A DNA stretch of 48,274 nt from assembly GCA_018067145.1 (NCBI GenBank), contig JAGPVD010000038.1:1-48274 (forward strand), read 5' to 3'. This DNA is from Methyloceanibacter sp. GTDB lineage: Bacteria > Pseudomonadota > Alphaproteobacteria > Rhizobiales > Methyloligellaceae. The notes below the pieces were generated by a model, which worked only from the letters and a program-made list of their open reading frames with translations, was not told the DNA's origin and searched no databases. A program made the position numbers and the translations under genes. Position 1 is the first letter of the stretch. Each line of letters opens with the position of its first letter. This document shows, in pieces, positions 18,717 through 29,715 of this stretch.

Positions 18717-19601
18717 ATGGCAAAAACAAAAGACATCGCTGAGCCGGCCCCGTTGATGGCGGGTAAGCGAGGGCTGGTGATGGGCGTGGCTAACGATCGC
18801 TCCATCGCCTGGGGCATCGCCCGCGTGCTGCATGGCCAAGGCGCCGAGCTTGCATTCAGCTATCAGGCAGGGGCCTTCGGCCGCCGCGCCGTACCGCTGG
18901 CGAAGTCCATCGGCGCGACGATCATCGAAGAGGCCCAAGTAGAGGACCTTGCCAGTGTCGAGAATGTCTTCGACGTGATCCGCAAGGAATGGGGCTCGCT
19001 CGATTTCGTCGTGCACGCGCTGGCGTTCTCCGATCGCAACGAGCTTAAGGGCCGCTATTGCGACACGACGCGCAAGAATTTCGAGAACACCATGGTGATC
19101 TCGTGCTTCTCCTTCACGGAAGTTTGCAAGCTTGCCTTCGAACTGATGACCGAGAATGGTTCGCTGCTGACCTTGACCTATGGCGGCGCAAGCCGGGTCG
19201 TGCCTTGCTACAACGTCATGGGCGTCGCCAAGGCGGCGCTTGAGGCCAGCGTGAAATATCTCGCCTCGGACTTTGGGCCTAAGGGTGTCAGGGTGAATGC
19301 GCTGTCCGCCGGGCCAATGCGTACACTCGCAGGTGCCGGCATCTCGGACGCGCGCACGCTGTTGCACTATCAGCAACGCAATGCGCCCATGCGCCGCTCG
19401 CCCACGCTCGATGAAGTCGGTGGTTCCGCGCTCTATCTCTTGTCCGACCTGTCCGGCGCCGTCACCGGCGAGGTGCACTACGTGGATTGTGGCTACGCAA
19501 CCACGTTCATGCCGACCCTGGACCAGCTGAAGACAATGGAGCATGCCGAGGAGCTTGAAGAAGCCGTCGAGAAGGCGAGCTCCCAGGAGGCCGCGCAGTA
19601 A
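18717..19601 (+). CDS. fabI: Enoyl-ACP reductase [NADH]
   Basis: LMAGKRGLVMGVANDRSIAWGIARVLHGQGAELAFSYQ; YNVMGVAKAALEASVKYLASDFGPKGVRVNALSAGPMRTLAGAGI. Confidence 0.96.
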   Translation: MAKTKDIAEPAPLMAGKRGLVMGVANDRSIAWGIARVLHGQGAELAFSYQAGAFGRRAVPLAKSIGATIIEEAQVEDLASVENVFDVIRKEWGSLDFVVHALAFSDRNELKGRYCDTTRKNFENTMVISCFSFTEVCKLAFELMTENGSLLTLTYGGASRVVPCYNVMGVAKAALEASVKYLASDFGPKGVRVNALSAGPMRTLAGAGISDARTLLHYQQRNAPMRRSPTLDEVGGSALYLLSDLSGAVTGEVHYVDCGYATTFMPTLDQLKTMEHAEELEEAVEKASSQEAAQ

Positions 19602-19726
19602 GGTTACGACGCGTCACTGCATTCACAGGACCGTCGTCCGCCACAATTTTACCCGGTTCAACAACGACATAAGACGTGGCCCGCGCGTGCCGAGCGCGAT
19701 CGTTAGGCCTCCAAAAGGAGTAAGGC

Positions 19727-19939
19727 ATGGCCGAACTGATTGTGATGGTGTGTCTCCTGGCCACGCCGGAGAAGTGCCAAGAATACAAAGTCCCGGGTTC
19801 TGGGGCTGGCGATGTGGTGACCTGCATTCGGGAGGCCGCCGCCAAGGCCGACGAGTGGCAGAACAACAACAAATACATCGTCATCGGCTGGCGCTGCGCC
19901 AAGGACTCAAAGGTTCCCGAGGCTCCGAGCGCTCAGTAG
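19727..19939 (+). CDS. Small four-cysteine hypothetical protein (70 aa)
   Basis: MAELIVMVCLLATPEKCQEYKVPGSGAGDVVTCIREAAAKADEWQNNNKYIVIGWRCAKDSKVPEAPSAQ; good SD aaaaggag upstream; same strand as the fab cluster. Confidence 0.75.
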   Translation: MAELIVMVCLLATPEKCQEYKVPGSGAGDVVTCIREAAAKADEWQNNNKYIVIGWRCAKDSKVPEAPSAQ

Positions 19940-19972
19940 TCTCGGCTCTCTCAGCAGTCGATTCTACGGCAT

Positions 19973-20002
19973 AAAAAAGAGGGACGCCAGCGGCGCCCCT
20001 CT
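19973..20002 (-). terminator. Rho-independent terminator for pnp
   Basis: Stem agagggacgcc/ggcgcccctct (19978-20002, one mismatch, 3-nt loop) followed on the minus strand by T6, 37 nt past the pnp stop. Confidence 0.85.
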
Positions 20003-20038
20003 CCAAATTCCTAATCGGCATGAGCCTTTAAGCGAGCC

Positions 20039-22159
20039 TTAGCTCGCGTCGGTCTTCTCGATCTCTTTGCCGGTGGCCTGGTCGACTACCTTCATGGACA
20101 AGCGGACCTTGCCGCGATCGTCGAAGCCCAACAGCTTGACCCACACCGTGTCGCCTTCCTTGACGACCTCGGCCACGGACGCAGGACGTCCCTCAGCCAG
20201 CTGTGAGATGTGCACCAGGCCGTCTTTGGGGCCGAAGAAGTTCACGAACGCCCCGAACTCCATCACTTTGACGACTTTGCCCTCGTAGATCTCGCCAGCC
20301 TCTGGCTCGGCGGTGATCCCCTTGATGCGGGCCATTGCCGCGCGGATCGATTCCGCATTGGCGGAAGCAATCTTGACGGTGCCGTCGTCGGAGATGTCGA
20401 TCTTGGCGCCGGATTCGGCAACGATCTCGCGGATCACCGAGCCACCCGTGCCGATCACTTCCCGGATCTTGTCGACCGGAATGTGGATCGTCTCGATGCG
20501 CGGCGCATACTCACCAAGCTCAGGCCTGGCCGAGTTCAGCGCCTTGTCCATCTCGCCAAGGATATGCAGCCGGCCATCACGCGCCTGATCCAGCGCGATC
20601 TTCATGATTTCCTCGGTGATGCCGGTGATCTTGATATCCATCTGCAGGGAGGTGATCCCGTCCGATGTACCGGCAACCTTGAAGTCCATGTCACCGAGAT
20701 GATCCTCGTCGCCTAGAATGTCGGAGAGGACGGCGTAGTTGTCGTCTTCCTTTATCAGGCCCATGGCGATACCAGCGACCGGCTTCTTGAGCGGAACGCC
20801 TGCATCCATCATGGCGAGCGAAGAGGCGCACACCGTTGCCATGGAGGAGGAGCCGTTCGACTCCGTGATCTCCGAGACGATGCGGATGGTGTAGGGAAAC
20901 TCTTCGCGTCCGGGAAGCACCGGGTGGAGCGCGCGCCAAGCGAGCTTACCGTGACCGATCTCCCGTCGTCCTGGGCCAGACATGCGGCCAACTTCACCAA
21001 CCGAGAAGGGCGGGAAGTTGTAATGCAGCATGAAGGTCTCTTTGTAGGTGCCCTGGAGTGCGTCGACGAACTGCTCGTCGTCTCCGGTACCAAGCGTGGC
21101 GACGCTGAGTGACTGCGTCTCGCCGCGCGTAAACAGAGCGCTACCATGGGTGCGGGGCAGGATGCCGGCCTCGCAGTCAATCTGCCGGACCGTGGTGAGG
21201 TCGCGGCCATCGATGCGCCGGGACGTCTCAAGAATGCCTGAGCGAACGAGGCTCTTCTCGGCTTCCTTGAAGGCCGCGGACACTTTCGATGCTGTCGCTG
21301 CGTCAGTACCCTCGGGAACGAGCTCGGTGATGACCTTCTCTTTGACCTGGGAGATGCCGTCGCGACGCTCCTGCTTGCTGGCGATGGAGTAGGCTTCGCG
21401 CAGACCGCTATTGGCGATCTCGCTGACCTTTGCCACCAGCTCGGAATTGTCGATCTTCTTGAGTGCCCAGGGCTCCTTGGCCGACTTCTCAGCCAGGTTG
21501 ACGATCGCCTCGATGACCGGCTGGAAACTCCTGTGACCGAACATCACGGCGCCCAGCATCACGTCCTCAGCCAGCTCGTTGGCCTCCGACTCCACCATCA
21601 ACACGGCGTCTGTCGTACCGGCCACGATTAGGTCGAGAATCGAGTCCGCCATGTCGTCGATCGGCGGGTTGAGCGCATATTCGCCATTGATATAACCGAC
21701 GCGTGCGGCGCCGATCGGGCCCAAGAAGGGGATGCCGGAAATGGCGAGTGCCGCAGATGCGGCGACCAGAGCCAGAATGTCCGGATCGTTCTCCATGTCG
21801 TGGGAGAGCACGGTGGTGACAACCTGGGTCTCGTGCTTGAAGCCCTTGGCAAAGAGCGGCCGGATGGGCCGGTCGATCAGCCGGGAGGTGAGGGTGTCCT
21901 TCTCGGTCGGACGGCCCTCGCGCTTGAAGAAGCCGCCGGGGATCTTGCCCGCGGCAAAGGTCTTCTCCTGGTAATTCACGGTCAGAGGGAAGAAGTCGAT
22001 GCCGACCCTTTCCTCTCTGGCGGCGACGACGGTGGCGAGAACGCTTGTCTCGCCATAGGTGGCGAGCACGGCGCCGTCAGCTTGGCGGGCGATGCGCCCG
22101 GTCTCGAATGTAAGGGGGCGTCCGCCCCAGTCGATTTCTACGATGTGTTTATCAAACAT
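20039..22159 (-). CDS. pnp: Polyribonucleotide nucleotidyltransferase (PNPase)
   Basis: [44 protein letters not shown]...; KH domain [21 protein letters not shown] and S1 domain [33 protein letters not shown]. Confidence 0.97.
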   Translation of the reverse strand: MFDKHIVEIDWGGRPLTFETGRIARQADGAVLATYGETSVLATVVAAREERVGIDFFPLTVNYQEKTFAAGKIPGGFFKREGRPTEKDTLTSRLIDRPIRPLFAKGFKHETQVVTTVLSHDMENDPDILALVAASAALAISGIPFLGPIGAARVGYINGEYALNPPIDDMADSILDLIVAGTTDAVLMVESEANELAEDVMLGAVMFGHRSFQPVIEAIVNLAEKSAKEPWALKKIDNSELVAKVSEIANSGLREAYSIASKQERRDGISQVKEKVITELVPEGTDAATASKVSAAFKEAEKSLVRSGILETSRRIDGRDLTTVRQIDCEAGILPRTHGSALFTRGETQSLSVATLGTGDDEQFVDALQGTYKETFMLHYNFPPFSVGEVGRMSGPGRREIGHGKLAWRALHPVLPGREEFPYTIRIVSEITESNGSSSMATVCASSLAMMDAGVPLKKPVAGIAMGLIKEDDNYAVLSDILGDEDHLGDMDFKVAGTSDGITSLQMDIKITGITEEIMKIALDQARDGRLHILGEMDKALNSARPELGEYAPRIETIHIPVDKIREVIGTGGSVIREIVAESGAKIDISDDGTVKIASANAESIRAAMARIKGITAEPEAGEIYEGKVVKVMEFGAFVNFFGPKDGLVHISQLAEGRPASVAEVVKEGDTVWVKLLGFDDRGKVRLSMKVVDQATGKEIEKTDAS

Positions 22160-22259
22160 GTTCATGTCCCATTGATTGGGGAAGATACTCGCCTCGCCCG
22201 GATGGCGAGAGAGCAAGCCCGTTCAAATTATTCGTAATCTGCCCGCTAAAGGGCAGCCG

Positions 22260-22529
22260 TTACCGGCGGATACCGAGCCGCTTGATGAGGTCTTGATACC
22301 TGCTCTGGTCACACGACTTGACGTAGTCGAGTAGCCGGCGCCGCTGGCTGACCATTTTCAGCAGCCCGCGACGCGAATGATTGTCTTTGCCGTGGGTCTT
22401 AAAGTGGCCGGTAAGATTGGTAATCCGCTCAGTCAGGATCGCGACTTGCACCTCTGGAGACCCGGTGTCCCCGTTGTTGGTGGCGTATTCCTGGATAAGC
22501 TCTTGCTTGCGCTCAGCGCTAATCGACAT
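22260..22529 (-). CDS. rpsO: 30S ribosomal protein S15
   Basis: 89 aa [72 protein letters not shown]...LGIRR. Confidence 0.97.
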   Translation of the reverse strand: MSISAERKQELIQEYATNNGDTGSPEVQVAILTERITNLTGHFKTHGKDNHSRRGLLKMVSQRRRLLDYVKSCDQSRYQDLIKRLGIRR

Positions 22530-22599
22530 CGTATAATCCTTACTATTAGGGGTTTTCAGGTGGCCGAGCCGGGATGTCGTCCAGCACGGTCGATAAAAT

Positions 22600-22629
22600 G
22601 CGCGTACGGGGCCGATACGGCCCCGGCGC
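22600..22629 (-). promoter_or_regulatory. Stable hairpin in the rpsO leader (candidate S15-binding or attenuator structure)
   Basis: gcgc-gta-cggggcc-gatac-ggccccg-gcgc: 4 bp + 3-nt bulge + 7 bp, 5-nt loop, about 70 nt upstream of the rpsO ATG. Confidence 0.45.
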
Positions 22630-22731
22630 AATCGGTGCAATATAGGGATTATCGGGCTTTAGGCTAGTAGTATTTAGGGTCCAGCTGTGGCCGGAAATCA
22701 GCGCCTAAATCCCTCTAAAACCAGCCTCCAG

Positions 22732-23658
22732 TCAGCCCGGCAGATTGAAGATGCGTTTGGGCCTGAATTCACCCTGGCTGACCTCTCCTAAGGCGACCAG
22801 CGCGCCCCTCGACACGGCATAGACCGTCCCGCCCATAATCGGCGCATCCCGGCCCCGCAGCAATACGGACTGGCCCTGGCGGAGCCTTGCGGCATCGGAA
22901 CTGCTGAGTGAGAGCGCCGGAATATCCTTTAGGGCCGTTTCCACCGGCCGAAGCAGACTGAGTAGGGCCTCTTTGCCCTCTTCACTCGCCGCAGCCTCCT
23001 CGACCTCGGCAAGCGTGACCGTATCGGCCTCGGTGAACCCCCCGACGCGCGTCCGCCGCAAGACCTCAACATGGCCGAGACAGCCAAGCATCCGACCAAG
23101 ATCGCGCGCAATGGCCCGCACATAGGTGCCCTTGCCGCACTCGACTTCGATCACGCAATGGTCTTCATCGGGGTGATCGGTGAGTTCGAGCCGATCGATG
23201 GTCACGGTCCGGGGCGCCAGTTCGAAGTCCTCATCTTCCCGGGCCAGGTCGTAGGCGCGTGCGCCCTCCACTTTGATGGCCGAGTAGCGGGGAGGGATTT
23301 GGGTAATGTCGCCCGTGAATCTCGGCAGCGCCGCCTCGATTTCGGCGCGGCTGGGGCGCTGGCCGGATGTCTCGACCGCCTTGCCCTCGGCATCATCGGT
23401 GTCAGTCTCCGCGCCAAAGCGCACGGTGAAGCGATAGGCCTTTCTACCATCGACCACGAACGGCACGGTCTTGGTCGCCTCTCCGAGGGCAAGCGGCAAA
23501 ATTCCAGTAGCGAGGGGGTCGAGTGTGCCGGCATGGCCGGCCTTAGACGCGTCAAACAGATGCCTCACGCGCCCAACGGCCCGGGTCGAAGTTAAACCTT
23601 GGGGCTTATCGAGGATCAGCCAGCCATTGATCGATTGGCCTTTGCGCCGCCGCGCCAT
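22732..23658 (-). CDS. truB: tRNA pseudouridine(55) synthase
   Basis: NGWLILDKPQGLTSTRAVGRVRHLFDASKAGHAGTLDPLATGILPLALGEATKTV. Confidence 0.96.
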   Translation of the reverse strand: MARRRKGQSINGWLILDKPQGLTSTRAVGRVRHLFDASKAGHAGTLDPLATGILPLALGEATKTVPFVVDGRKAYRFTVRFGAETDTDDAEGKAVETSGQRPSRAEIEAALPRFTGDITQIPPRYSAIKVEGARAYDLAREDEDFELAPRTVTIDRLELTDHPDEDHCVIEVECGKGTYVRAIARDLGRMLGCLGHVEVLRRTRVGGFTEADTVTLAEVEEAAASEEGKEALLSLLRPVETALKDIPALSLSSSDAARLRQGQSVLLRGRDAPIMGGTVYAVSRGALVALGEVSQGEFRPKRIFNLPG

Positions 23659-23682
23659 GTTTCTCGCCCTTCCGTCCGGCCG

Positions 23683-24072
23683 CTATTCGTCAAGGTCGCG
23701 GGCGACCTTGGGCGAGGCGAGTATCGCGTCGATCCGGCCGGAACTCTCAAAGGAGACGTCTACCTTGAACCTCAGTTGCGGCATGTATTTCAAATTGACC
23801 CGTCGCGCCAGCTCACCACGCAGGAAGCGCTTGTGCTGCTCGAGATGGGCGACCACCTCGTCGGCCTCGCCGCCGCCGAGCGGCATCACATAGGCCGTGG
23901 CCAGTTTGAGGTCTGGCGTCATGCGGACCTCCGGCACGGTCAGCGAATGACGGTTCAAGACCTCGTCGGAGATATCGCCACGGTTGAGAATCTGGGCCAG
24001 CGCATGGCGGATCAACTCGCCCACTTTGAGCTGGCGTTGGCTTGGAGCCTTGCCGTTATCGCGCACGGTCAT
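23683..24072 (-). CDS. rbfA: Ribosome-binding factor A
   Basis: [67 protein letters not shown]...; start at ATG 24072 rather than the longer ORF overlapping infB. Confidence 0.94.
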   Translation of the reverse strand: MTVRDNGKAPSQRQLKVGELIRHALAQILNRGDISDEVLNRHSLTVPEVRMTPDLKLATAYVMPLGGGEADEVVAHLEQHKRFLRGELARRVNLKYMPQLRFKVDVSFESSGRIDAILASPKVARDLDE

Positions 24073-24122
24073 GGATACGGACTCTTCGAAAAAACGCCGT
24101 CGAAATGAACGGTGGACGCAGC

Positions 24123-26603
24123 TTAGAGCGTGCGCTTGACGTGCTCGACCTCGAAGCACTCGATGACGTCGCCCTGGCGCATGTCCTGATAGCCCTCGAA
24201 CGCCATGCCGCATTCCTGGCCAGACACCACCTCTTTCACTTCGTCCTTGAAGCGCTTGAGGGTGGAGAGCTTTCCTTCGTGCACCACGATGTTGTCGCGG
24301 ATCAGCCGGACCTGAGCGCCACGCTCGACCTTGCCTTCGGTCACGCGGCAACCGGCAACCTTGCCGACCTTGGAGATAGAGAACACTTCCAGGATCTCGG
24401 CGTTGCCCAGGAAGGTCTCTCGGACCGTGGGCGCCAGCAGACCTGACATGGCCTGTTTGATGTCATCGACGAGGTCGTAGATCACGGCGTATTGGCGAAT
24501 CTCGATGCCGTCACGAGCCGCAGCTTCGCGGGCTTGAACATTTGCTCGCACATTGAAGGCGAGCAAAGCAGCGCCCGACGTGGCTGCCAACGCCACGTCT
24601 GACTCAGTGATGCCGCCAACGCCTGCATGCACGATATTGGCCCGGACCTCATCGGTGCCTAGACCGTCAAGCGTTGAGGTAATCGCCTCGACCGAGCCCT
24701 GCACGTCGCCCTTAATCACGAGCGTGAACTCTTTGACGCCGGACTCTTGAAGCTGGCTCATCATCTGCTCGAGGCTGCCGCGCTGGCCAGCAACCGCCGT
24801 CTGCCTGCGCTTCTCGCGCTGGCGGTAGTCGGTGATCTCGCGGGCGCGCGCCTCGTTCTCGACCACGGCGAACTGGTCGCCGGCTTCAGGCGCGGCATCA
24901 AACCCGAGCACCTCGACCGGCACAGATGGGCCAACCGCTTTGACTTGTTCGCCGAGATCGTTGATCAGCGCGCGGACGCGGCCGTAGGATGAGCCCGCTA
25001 CGATGAGGTCGCCGAGCTTGAGTGTGCCGCGCTGAACCAGCGCTGTGCCAACAGGGCCCCGTCCGCGTTCGAGCTTGGCCTCGACGATCACGCCTTCGGC
25101 GTTACGCTCAGGATTTGCTTTGAGTTCCAGCACTTCGGCCTGGAGCGCGATGGCTTCAAGCAACTTGTCCAGGCCCGTCTTCTTAAGGGCCGAGACCTCG
25201 ATCTCCAGCGTGTCGCCGCCCAAGCTCTCCACCACGATTTCATGGCTCAGCAGTTCGGTGCGCACGCGCTTCGGATCAGCGCCTTGGGTGTCGATCTTGT
25301 TGATGGCGACGATGATCGGCACGCCGGCAGACTGGGCGTGATTGATCGCCTCGATCGTTTGGGGTTTCACGCCGTCGTCGGCGGCGACCACGAGAATGAC
25401 GATGTCGGTGACCTGAGCGCCACGGGCACGCATGGCGGTGAACGCCGCATGGCCAGGCGTATCGATGAAGGTGATTTTCTGCCCTGAGGGCACGTCCACC
25501 TGGTAGGCGCCGATATGCTGCGTGATGCCGCCAGCTTCAGAGGAGACGACATTCGCTGCGCGGATGGCGTCGAGCAGGGACGTTTTGCCGTGGTCGACAT
25601 GGCCCATAATGGTGACGATTGGCGCGCGCGAATGAAGATCCTCGTCCTCGTCCTCTGCGCCGATAAAGCCCTCTTCGACGTCAGCCTCGGAGACGCGGCG
25701 CACTTCATGACCGAATTCTTCGGCGATGAGCTGGGCTGCGTCTGAGTCGATCACGTCGGTGATCTGGTGCATCTCGCCATCTTTCATCAGGAACTTGATG
25801 ACGTCTACGCTACGCGAAGCCATGCGGTTGGCGAGTTCCTGGATGGTGATGACATCGGGGATCACGACCTCGCGCTGGATCTTCTGCACGGACTGTGGAC
25901 CAGAGCCCTGCTTCTTCTGACGTTCGCGGTGACGCTTAAGCGAGGCAAGGCTCCGCTGGCGCTGCTCTTCGTCGAGGGCGTTGGTGATCGTAAGACGGCC
26001 ACGGACGCGGCGCTCCTCGCCACGCCTCGGCGCGGTCGGGCTCTTCTTGTGGCGGAGATCGGCAGCGCGCTTCGGCGCCTCCTCGGCCTCTTGCTTCATG
26101 TGCTTGCGCACAGGCTCGGCGGGCTTAGGGGCAGCCTTCTCTTCGGCTGCTTTCTTCGCGTCTTCCTCGCGCTTGAGTTCTTCAGCCTCTTTGCGTTCCT
26201 TAGACCGCTGGACCTCGGCAATGGCCTCTTGCGCGGCGGTTTCTTTGGCCTTCTCGCGCTCGTCGGCATCGCGGACACGGGAGCTGGCAAGCGCCTTGGC
26301 GCGGGCGTCCTTCTCTTCTTCGGACAGTTGGCGCAGAACAACGCCGGAGCGGCGCGGTTGAGCCTCCGCTGCAGGCGCCTTTGGCGGAGCCTTAGCAACG
26401 GGCTCGGCTGCCTTCGGTTCCACAGCGGGCTGCGCTGCAGGCGCAGAACCAATGGAGCGGCGCTTCTTTTTCTCGACCACAACAGACTTGCTGCGCCCAT
26501 GGCTGAAGCTCTGGCGTACATGGCCGGACTCCACGGTCCGGCGCACGCTGAGCGTCATCTTGGGCGCGGATGTTTTGTCATCGGTCTCGTTCGTTTCACT
26601 CAT
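24123..26603 (-). CDS. infB: Translation initiation factor IF-2
   Basis: GTPase motifs [57 protein letters not shown]; charged Ala/Lys/Glu-rich N-terminus. Confidence 0.97.
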   Translation of the reverse strand: MSETNETDDKTSAPKMTLSVRRTVESGHVRQSFSHGRSKSVVVEKKKRRSIGSAPAAQPAVEPKAAEPVAKAPPKAPAAEAQPRRSGVVLRQLSEEEKDARAKALASSRVRDADEREKAKETAAQEAIAEVQRSKERKEAEELKREEDAKKAAEEKAAPKPAEPVRKHMKQEAEEAPKRAADLRHKKSPTAPRRGEERRVRGRLTITNALDEEQRQRSLASLKRHRERQKKQGSGPQSVQKIQREVVIPDVITIQELANRMASRSVDVIKFLMKDGEMHQITDVIDSDAAQLIAEEFGHEVRRVSEADVEEGFIGAEDEDEDLHSRAPIVTIMGHVDHGKTSLLDAIRAANVVSSEAGGITQHIGAYQVDVPSGQKITFIDTPGHAAFTAMRARGAQVTDIVILVVAADDGVKPQTIEAINHAQSAGVPIIVAINKIDTQGADPKRVRTELLSHEIVVESLGGDTLEIEVSALKKTGLDKLLEAIALQAEVLELKANPERNAEGVIVEAKLERGRGPVGTALVQRGTLKLGDLIVAGSSYGRVRALINDLGEQVKAVGPSVPVEVLGFDAAPEAGDQFAVVENEARAREITDYRQREKRRQTAVAGQRGSLEQMMSQLQESGVKEFTLVIKGDVQGSVEAITSTLDGLGTDEVRANIVHAGVGGITESDVALAATSGAALLAFNVRANVQAREAAARDGIEIRQYAVIYDLVDDIKQAMSGLLAPTVRETFLGNAEILEVFSISKVGKVAGCRVTEGKVERGAQVRLIRDNIVVHEGKLSTLKRFKDEVKEVVSGQECGMAFEGYQDMRQGDVIECFEVEHVKRTL

Positions 26604-27268
26604 TGTTTGTCCGTATCCGATCTGGATTCTAAAAAGGCGGCGCTGCCCTTTCGGTAGCGCTCGATGCGCGAGGCTGCTGCGAGAAACTTTCGAGCCGCTC
26701 CGCCTTGGATTAGGGCAGCATGTATCACATTTGTCCTGCCAGATGCCAAACTCAATTCATCGCCGCTGAACGTGCAAACCGCAGGAATCCGACGTCCCTC
26801 GGTCGCGGCCATGGCCTTACCGTCTAGCTTCCGGCAACCGTCTTCGGCTGCGTCCGCAGCATGGAGCAGGGCCACTACGCGGCCCTTAGCCAAGGCTTCC
26901 TCGGCTTTGGAATGGCCGAAAACAACCTCTCCGGCCTTATTCGCCATGGCGAATGAGGCTAAGGCCGCCTCGGTAAGGAGCTTGTCGATCTGATCGGCAA
27001 GTGCGTCCGAGGCTTTGGCTTCGGCCTTCAGGGCCCGGCCAAAAGCTTTGCGTTTAACGGCTTCTGCGACCGTATCGTGGGCCGCCGTGAGCCAAACGCC
27101 ACGGCCGGGAAGCTTCTCTTTCAGGTCCGGAACGATTGTGCCGTCAGGCCCGAGGACAAAGCGGATGAGTTCGTCTTTAGGGCGAGGCGTGCGCGTGACA
27201 ACGCACCGGCGAACGGCTTCCGCTCGCTCGTCTTGCGTCTCGCTTTGCTCTGCCGTCTCTAGCCGCAA
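26600..27268 (-). CDS. YlxR (DUF448) RNA-binding protein with C-terminal L7Ae/YlxQ-like domain
   Basis: [43 protein letters not shown] (YlxR) then [41 protein letters not shown] (L7Ae-like); lies between nusA and infB. Confidence 0.88.
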   Translation of the reverse strand: MRLETAEQSETQDERAEAVRRCVVTRTPRPKDELIRFVLGPDGTIVPDLKEKLPGRGVWLTAAHDTVAEAVKRKAFGRALKAEAKASDALADQIDKLLTEAALASFAMANKAGEVVFGHSKAEEALAKGRVVALLHAADAAEDGCRKLDGKAMAATEGRRIPAVCTFSGDELSLASGRTNVIHAALIQGGAARKFLAAASRIERYRKGSAAFLESRSDTDKQ

Positions 27269-27289
27269 CGTCTCTCTCTCCTAGAGGGC

Positions 27290-29023
27290 TCATGACGCTT
27301 CAGGGGCGTCTGCCGCAGGCGTCTCGTGGGCCGGCTTATCCGTCTCGGCTGTGGCCTCAGCCCCAGCTTCGGCTGTAGCTTCGCCCTCGGCTTCATCTTC
27401 ACCCTCGGCCGGTTCCTCGACGAGGTCGGCCTCGTCGATCCAGCCAGCCTTGACGCGGGCCGCCAGGATCAAATCCTCCAGCTGCGGCCGGGTCATGCCG
27501 AAGCCGTCCAAAAAGCCGTCATGACGGATGGTCTCTTTTTCTTGGCGCTCGTTCCAACCAGCGAGATCGTCGGTGGCGCAGTCGGCCAAGTCCTCGACGG
27601 TCTTCACCTCGTTCTCGCCGAGTGCGATCAGCATCGCCGTGGTAAGGCCCGCCACTTCCAAAAGCTCATCGGCGACGCCGAGCTCCTTGCGCCTGGCGCT
27701 GAGCTGGGCTTCAAGCTTCTCCAAACGCTCGCGGCCACGGGCCTGTATTTCAGCGGCCGTGTCCTCGTCGAAGCCTTCGATCGAAGAAATCTCAGTAGGC
27801 TCGACGAAAGCCACTTCCTCGACGGAGGAGAAGCCTTCCGAAGCGAGCAACTGAGCGATCACCTCGTCCACGTCGAGCGCTTCCATGAATGTTGCCGAGC
27901 GTTCGGCGAACTCTGCCTGGCGGCGTTCTGACTCAGACGCCTCAGTCATGATGTCGATGTCCCAGCCAGTCAGCTGGGACGCGAGCCGCACGTTCTGACC
28001 TTTTCGCCCAATGGCGAGCGAAAGCTGCTGATCGGGAACGACCACCTCGATGCGCTCAGCGTCCTCGTCGAGCACGACCTTGACCACTTCGGCCGGTGCC
28101 AGCCCGTTGACGATGAACGTGGCGGCGTCAGGAGACCACTGGATGATGTCGATCTTCTCGCCCTGCAACTCGTTCACCACCGCCTGGACGCGGCTGCCGC
28201 GCATGCCGACACAGGCACCGACAGGATCGATGGATGAATCGCGCGAAATGACCGCGATCTTGGCGCGGCTACCGGCGTCGCGGGCCACCGACTTGATGGT
28301 GACGATACCCTCATAGACCTCGGGCACTTCTTGGGCGAAGAGCTTGGCCATGAATTCGGGATTGGTGCGCGACATGAAAATCTGCGGGCCGCGCTGCTCA
28401 CGCCGTACGTCATAGACAAAGGCGCGGATGCGGTCGCCGTAGCGGAAATTCTCGCGCGGCAGCGTCTCGTCACGGCGCACGATGGCTTCTGCCCGGCCGA
28501 GATCGACGATCACATTGCCGTACTCGACGCGCTTGACGATGCCGTTGACGATCTCGCCGACGCGGTCCTTGAACTCTTCGTATTGGCGCTCACGCTCGGC
28601 CTCGCGCACTTTCTGCACGATAACCTGCTTGGCGTTCTGCGCAGCGACCCGGCCGAAATCGAGCGGCGGCAGGGGCTCGGCGATGAAGTCGCCCACTTGC
28701 GCTTCCGGGTTCTTGCGGCGTGCTTCGGCGAGCGAGATCTGCGTCGCCTCCATGGTCACGTCGTCCACCACTTCGAGAAGGCGTGCCAGAGAGATTTCAC
28801 CAGTCTGCGGGTCGACCTCAGCCTTGATTTCGTTCTCGCTGCCATAGCGGGACTTCGCGGCCTTCTGGATCGCGTCTTCCATGGCGTCGATGACCACCTC
28901 GCGGTCGATGGCCTTCTCGCGTGCGACCGCGTCGGCGATCTGCAAGAGCTCCAGCCGATTGGCGCTTACGCCTGCCTGAGCCATTCTGTCTGCCTCCAAT
29001 GGTTGCTTCGTGGCGGGCGGCAC
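27290..29023 (-). CDS. nusA: Transcription termination/antitermination factor NusA
   Basis: S1 region (GEIVNGIVKRVEYGNVIVDLGRAEAIVRRDE), KH regions (DPVGACVGMRGSRVQAVVNELQGEKIDIIQW; LSLAIGRKGQNVRLASQLTGWDIDI); acidic Ala-rich C-terminal tail. Confidence 0.97.
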   Translation of the reverse strand: MPPATKQPLEADRMAQAGVSANRLELLQIADAVAREKAIDREVVIDAMEDAIQKAAKSRYGSENEIKAEVDPQTGEISLARLLEVVDDVTMEATQISLAEARRKNPEAQVGDFIAEPLPPLDFGRVAAQNAKQVIVQKVREAERERQYEEFKDRVGEIVNGIVKRVEYGNVIVDLGRAEAIVRRDETLPRENFRYGDRIRAFVYDVRREQRGPQIFMSRTNPEFMAKLFAQEVPEVYEGIVTIKSVARDAGSRAKIAVISRDSSIDPVGACVGMRGSRVQAVVNELQGEKIDIIQWSPDAATFIVNGLAPAEVVKVVLDEDAERIEVVVPDQQLSLAIGRKGQNVRLASQLTGWDIDIMTEASESERRQAEFAERSATFMEALDVDEVIAQLLASEGFSSVEEVAFVEPTEISSIEGFDEDTAAEIQARGRERLEKLEAQLSARRKELGVADELLEVAGLTTAMLIALGENEVKTVEDLADCATDDLAGWNERQEKETIRHDGFLDGFGMTRPQLEDLILAARVKAGWIDEADLVEEPAEGEDEAEGEATAEAGAEATAETDKPAHETPAADAPEAS

Positions 29024-29047
29024 ATCCGGCGCACCCGCGCTCTAAAG

Positions 29048-29605
29048 TCAATGTGTGGGCTTGCTGCCCGAAAGATCGTCCCTGAAGCCGTCAATATTGG
29101 TAACAAGCTTCGCCTCGCCGATGAGCGAGAAGGGAAGGCCGATGATGAGTGGCTCGGCCTTGCCATCTAGCTCAATTTTCAAATGCACTTCGTCCGAGAC
29201 CACATCCTCGATCACGCCTCGGAAGCGTTTGCGCCCGTCCACCGGCTCTTTCAGTTCTACTTTCGCCTCGTGACCCACGCATAACGCGAAGTCGCTCGGA
29301 CGGACCAACGGCCGGTCAATGCCGGGCGAGGAGACCTCGAGGTGATACTGTCCCGGCATCGGATCGTAGGCCTCAAGCACCGGAGACAGGCTCCGGCTGA
29401 TGGTCGCGCAATCGTCCACCGTCATTTCACCATCGGCCCGCTCGGCCATGATCTGCACCGTGCCGCCGTCGCGGCCGGAAACCTTCACCCGCACCAAACG
29501 GTAGCCAAGCTCTTCAATCACCGGCTCGGCGAGTTCAGCGACAGTCCGCTCTTCCCCGGTTTCATGGGCAAAGCGGCGGTCTTCATTTGCTATAGGGTCT
29601 GACAT
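29048..29605 (-). CDS. rimP: Ribosome maturation factor RimP
   Basis: ELAEPVIEELGYRLVRVKVSGRDGGTVQIMAERADGEMTVDDCATISRSLSPVLEAYDPMPGQYHLEVSSPGIDRPLVR. Confidence 0.95.
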   Translation of the reverse strand: MSDPIANEDRRFAHETGEERTVAELAEPVIEELGYRLVRVKVSGRDGGTVQIMAERADGEMTVDDCATISRSLSPVLEAYDPMPGQYHLEVSSPGIDRPLVRPSDFALCVGHEAKVELKEPVDGRKRFRGVIEDVVSDEVHLKIELDGKAEPLIIGLPFSLIGEAKLVTNIDGFRDDLSGSKPTH

Positions 29606-29654
29606 CGATAATGGGGGTCACGCCGCCTGATCGGTACGAGAAGGCGTAGCACCT

Positions 29655-29686
29655 AACAAAAAGGAGCGGGCCGACGGCCCACCCCT
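29655..29686 (-). terminator. Strong intrinsic terminator between trmB and rimP (candidate rimP-nusA leader attenuator)
   Basis: Minus strand AGGGGTGGGCC-GTC-GGCCCGCTCCT: 11-bp stem with two G-U pairs, then TTTTTGTT. Confidence 0.8.
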
Positions 29687-29715
29687 GATCAAATCCAACC
29701 ATGAGTTCTACACCG

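Noticed and set aside
18693-19544. 283-aa minus-strand ORF antisense to fabI
   Set aside because: Fully inside fabI, low-information composition; stop-codon scarcity at high GC explains it.
25767-26657. 296-aa Leu/Arg-rich plus-strand ORF antisense to infB
   Set aside because: Mirror of the repetitive Ala/Lys/Glu-rich IF-2 N-terminal codons, not a genuine membrane protein.
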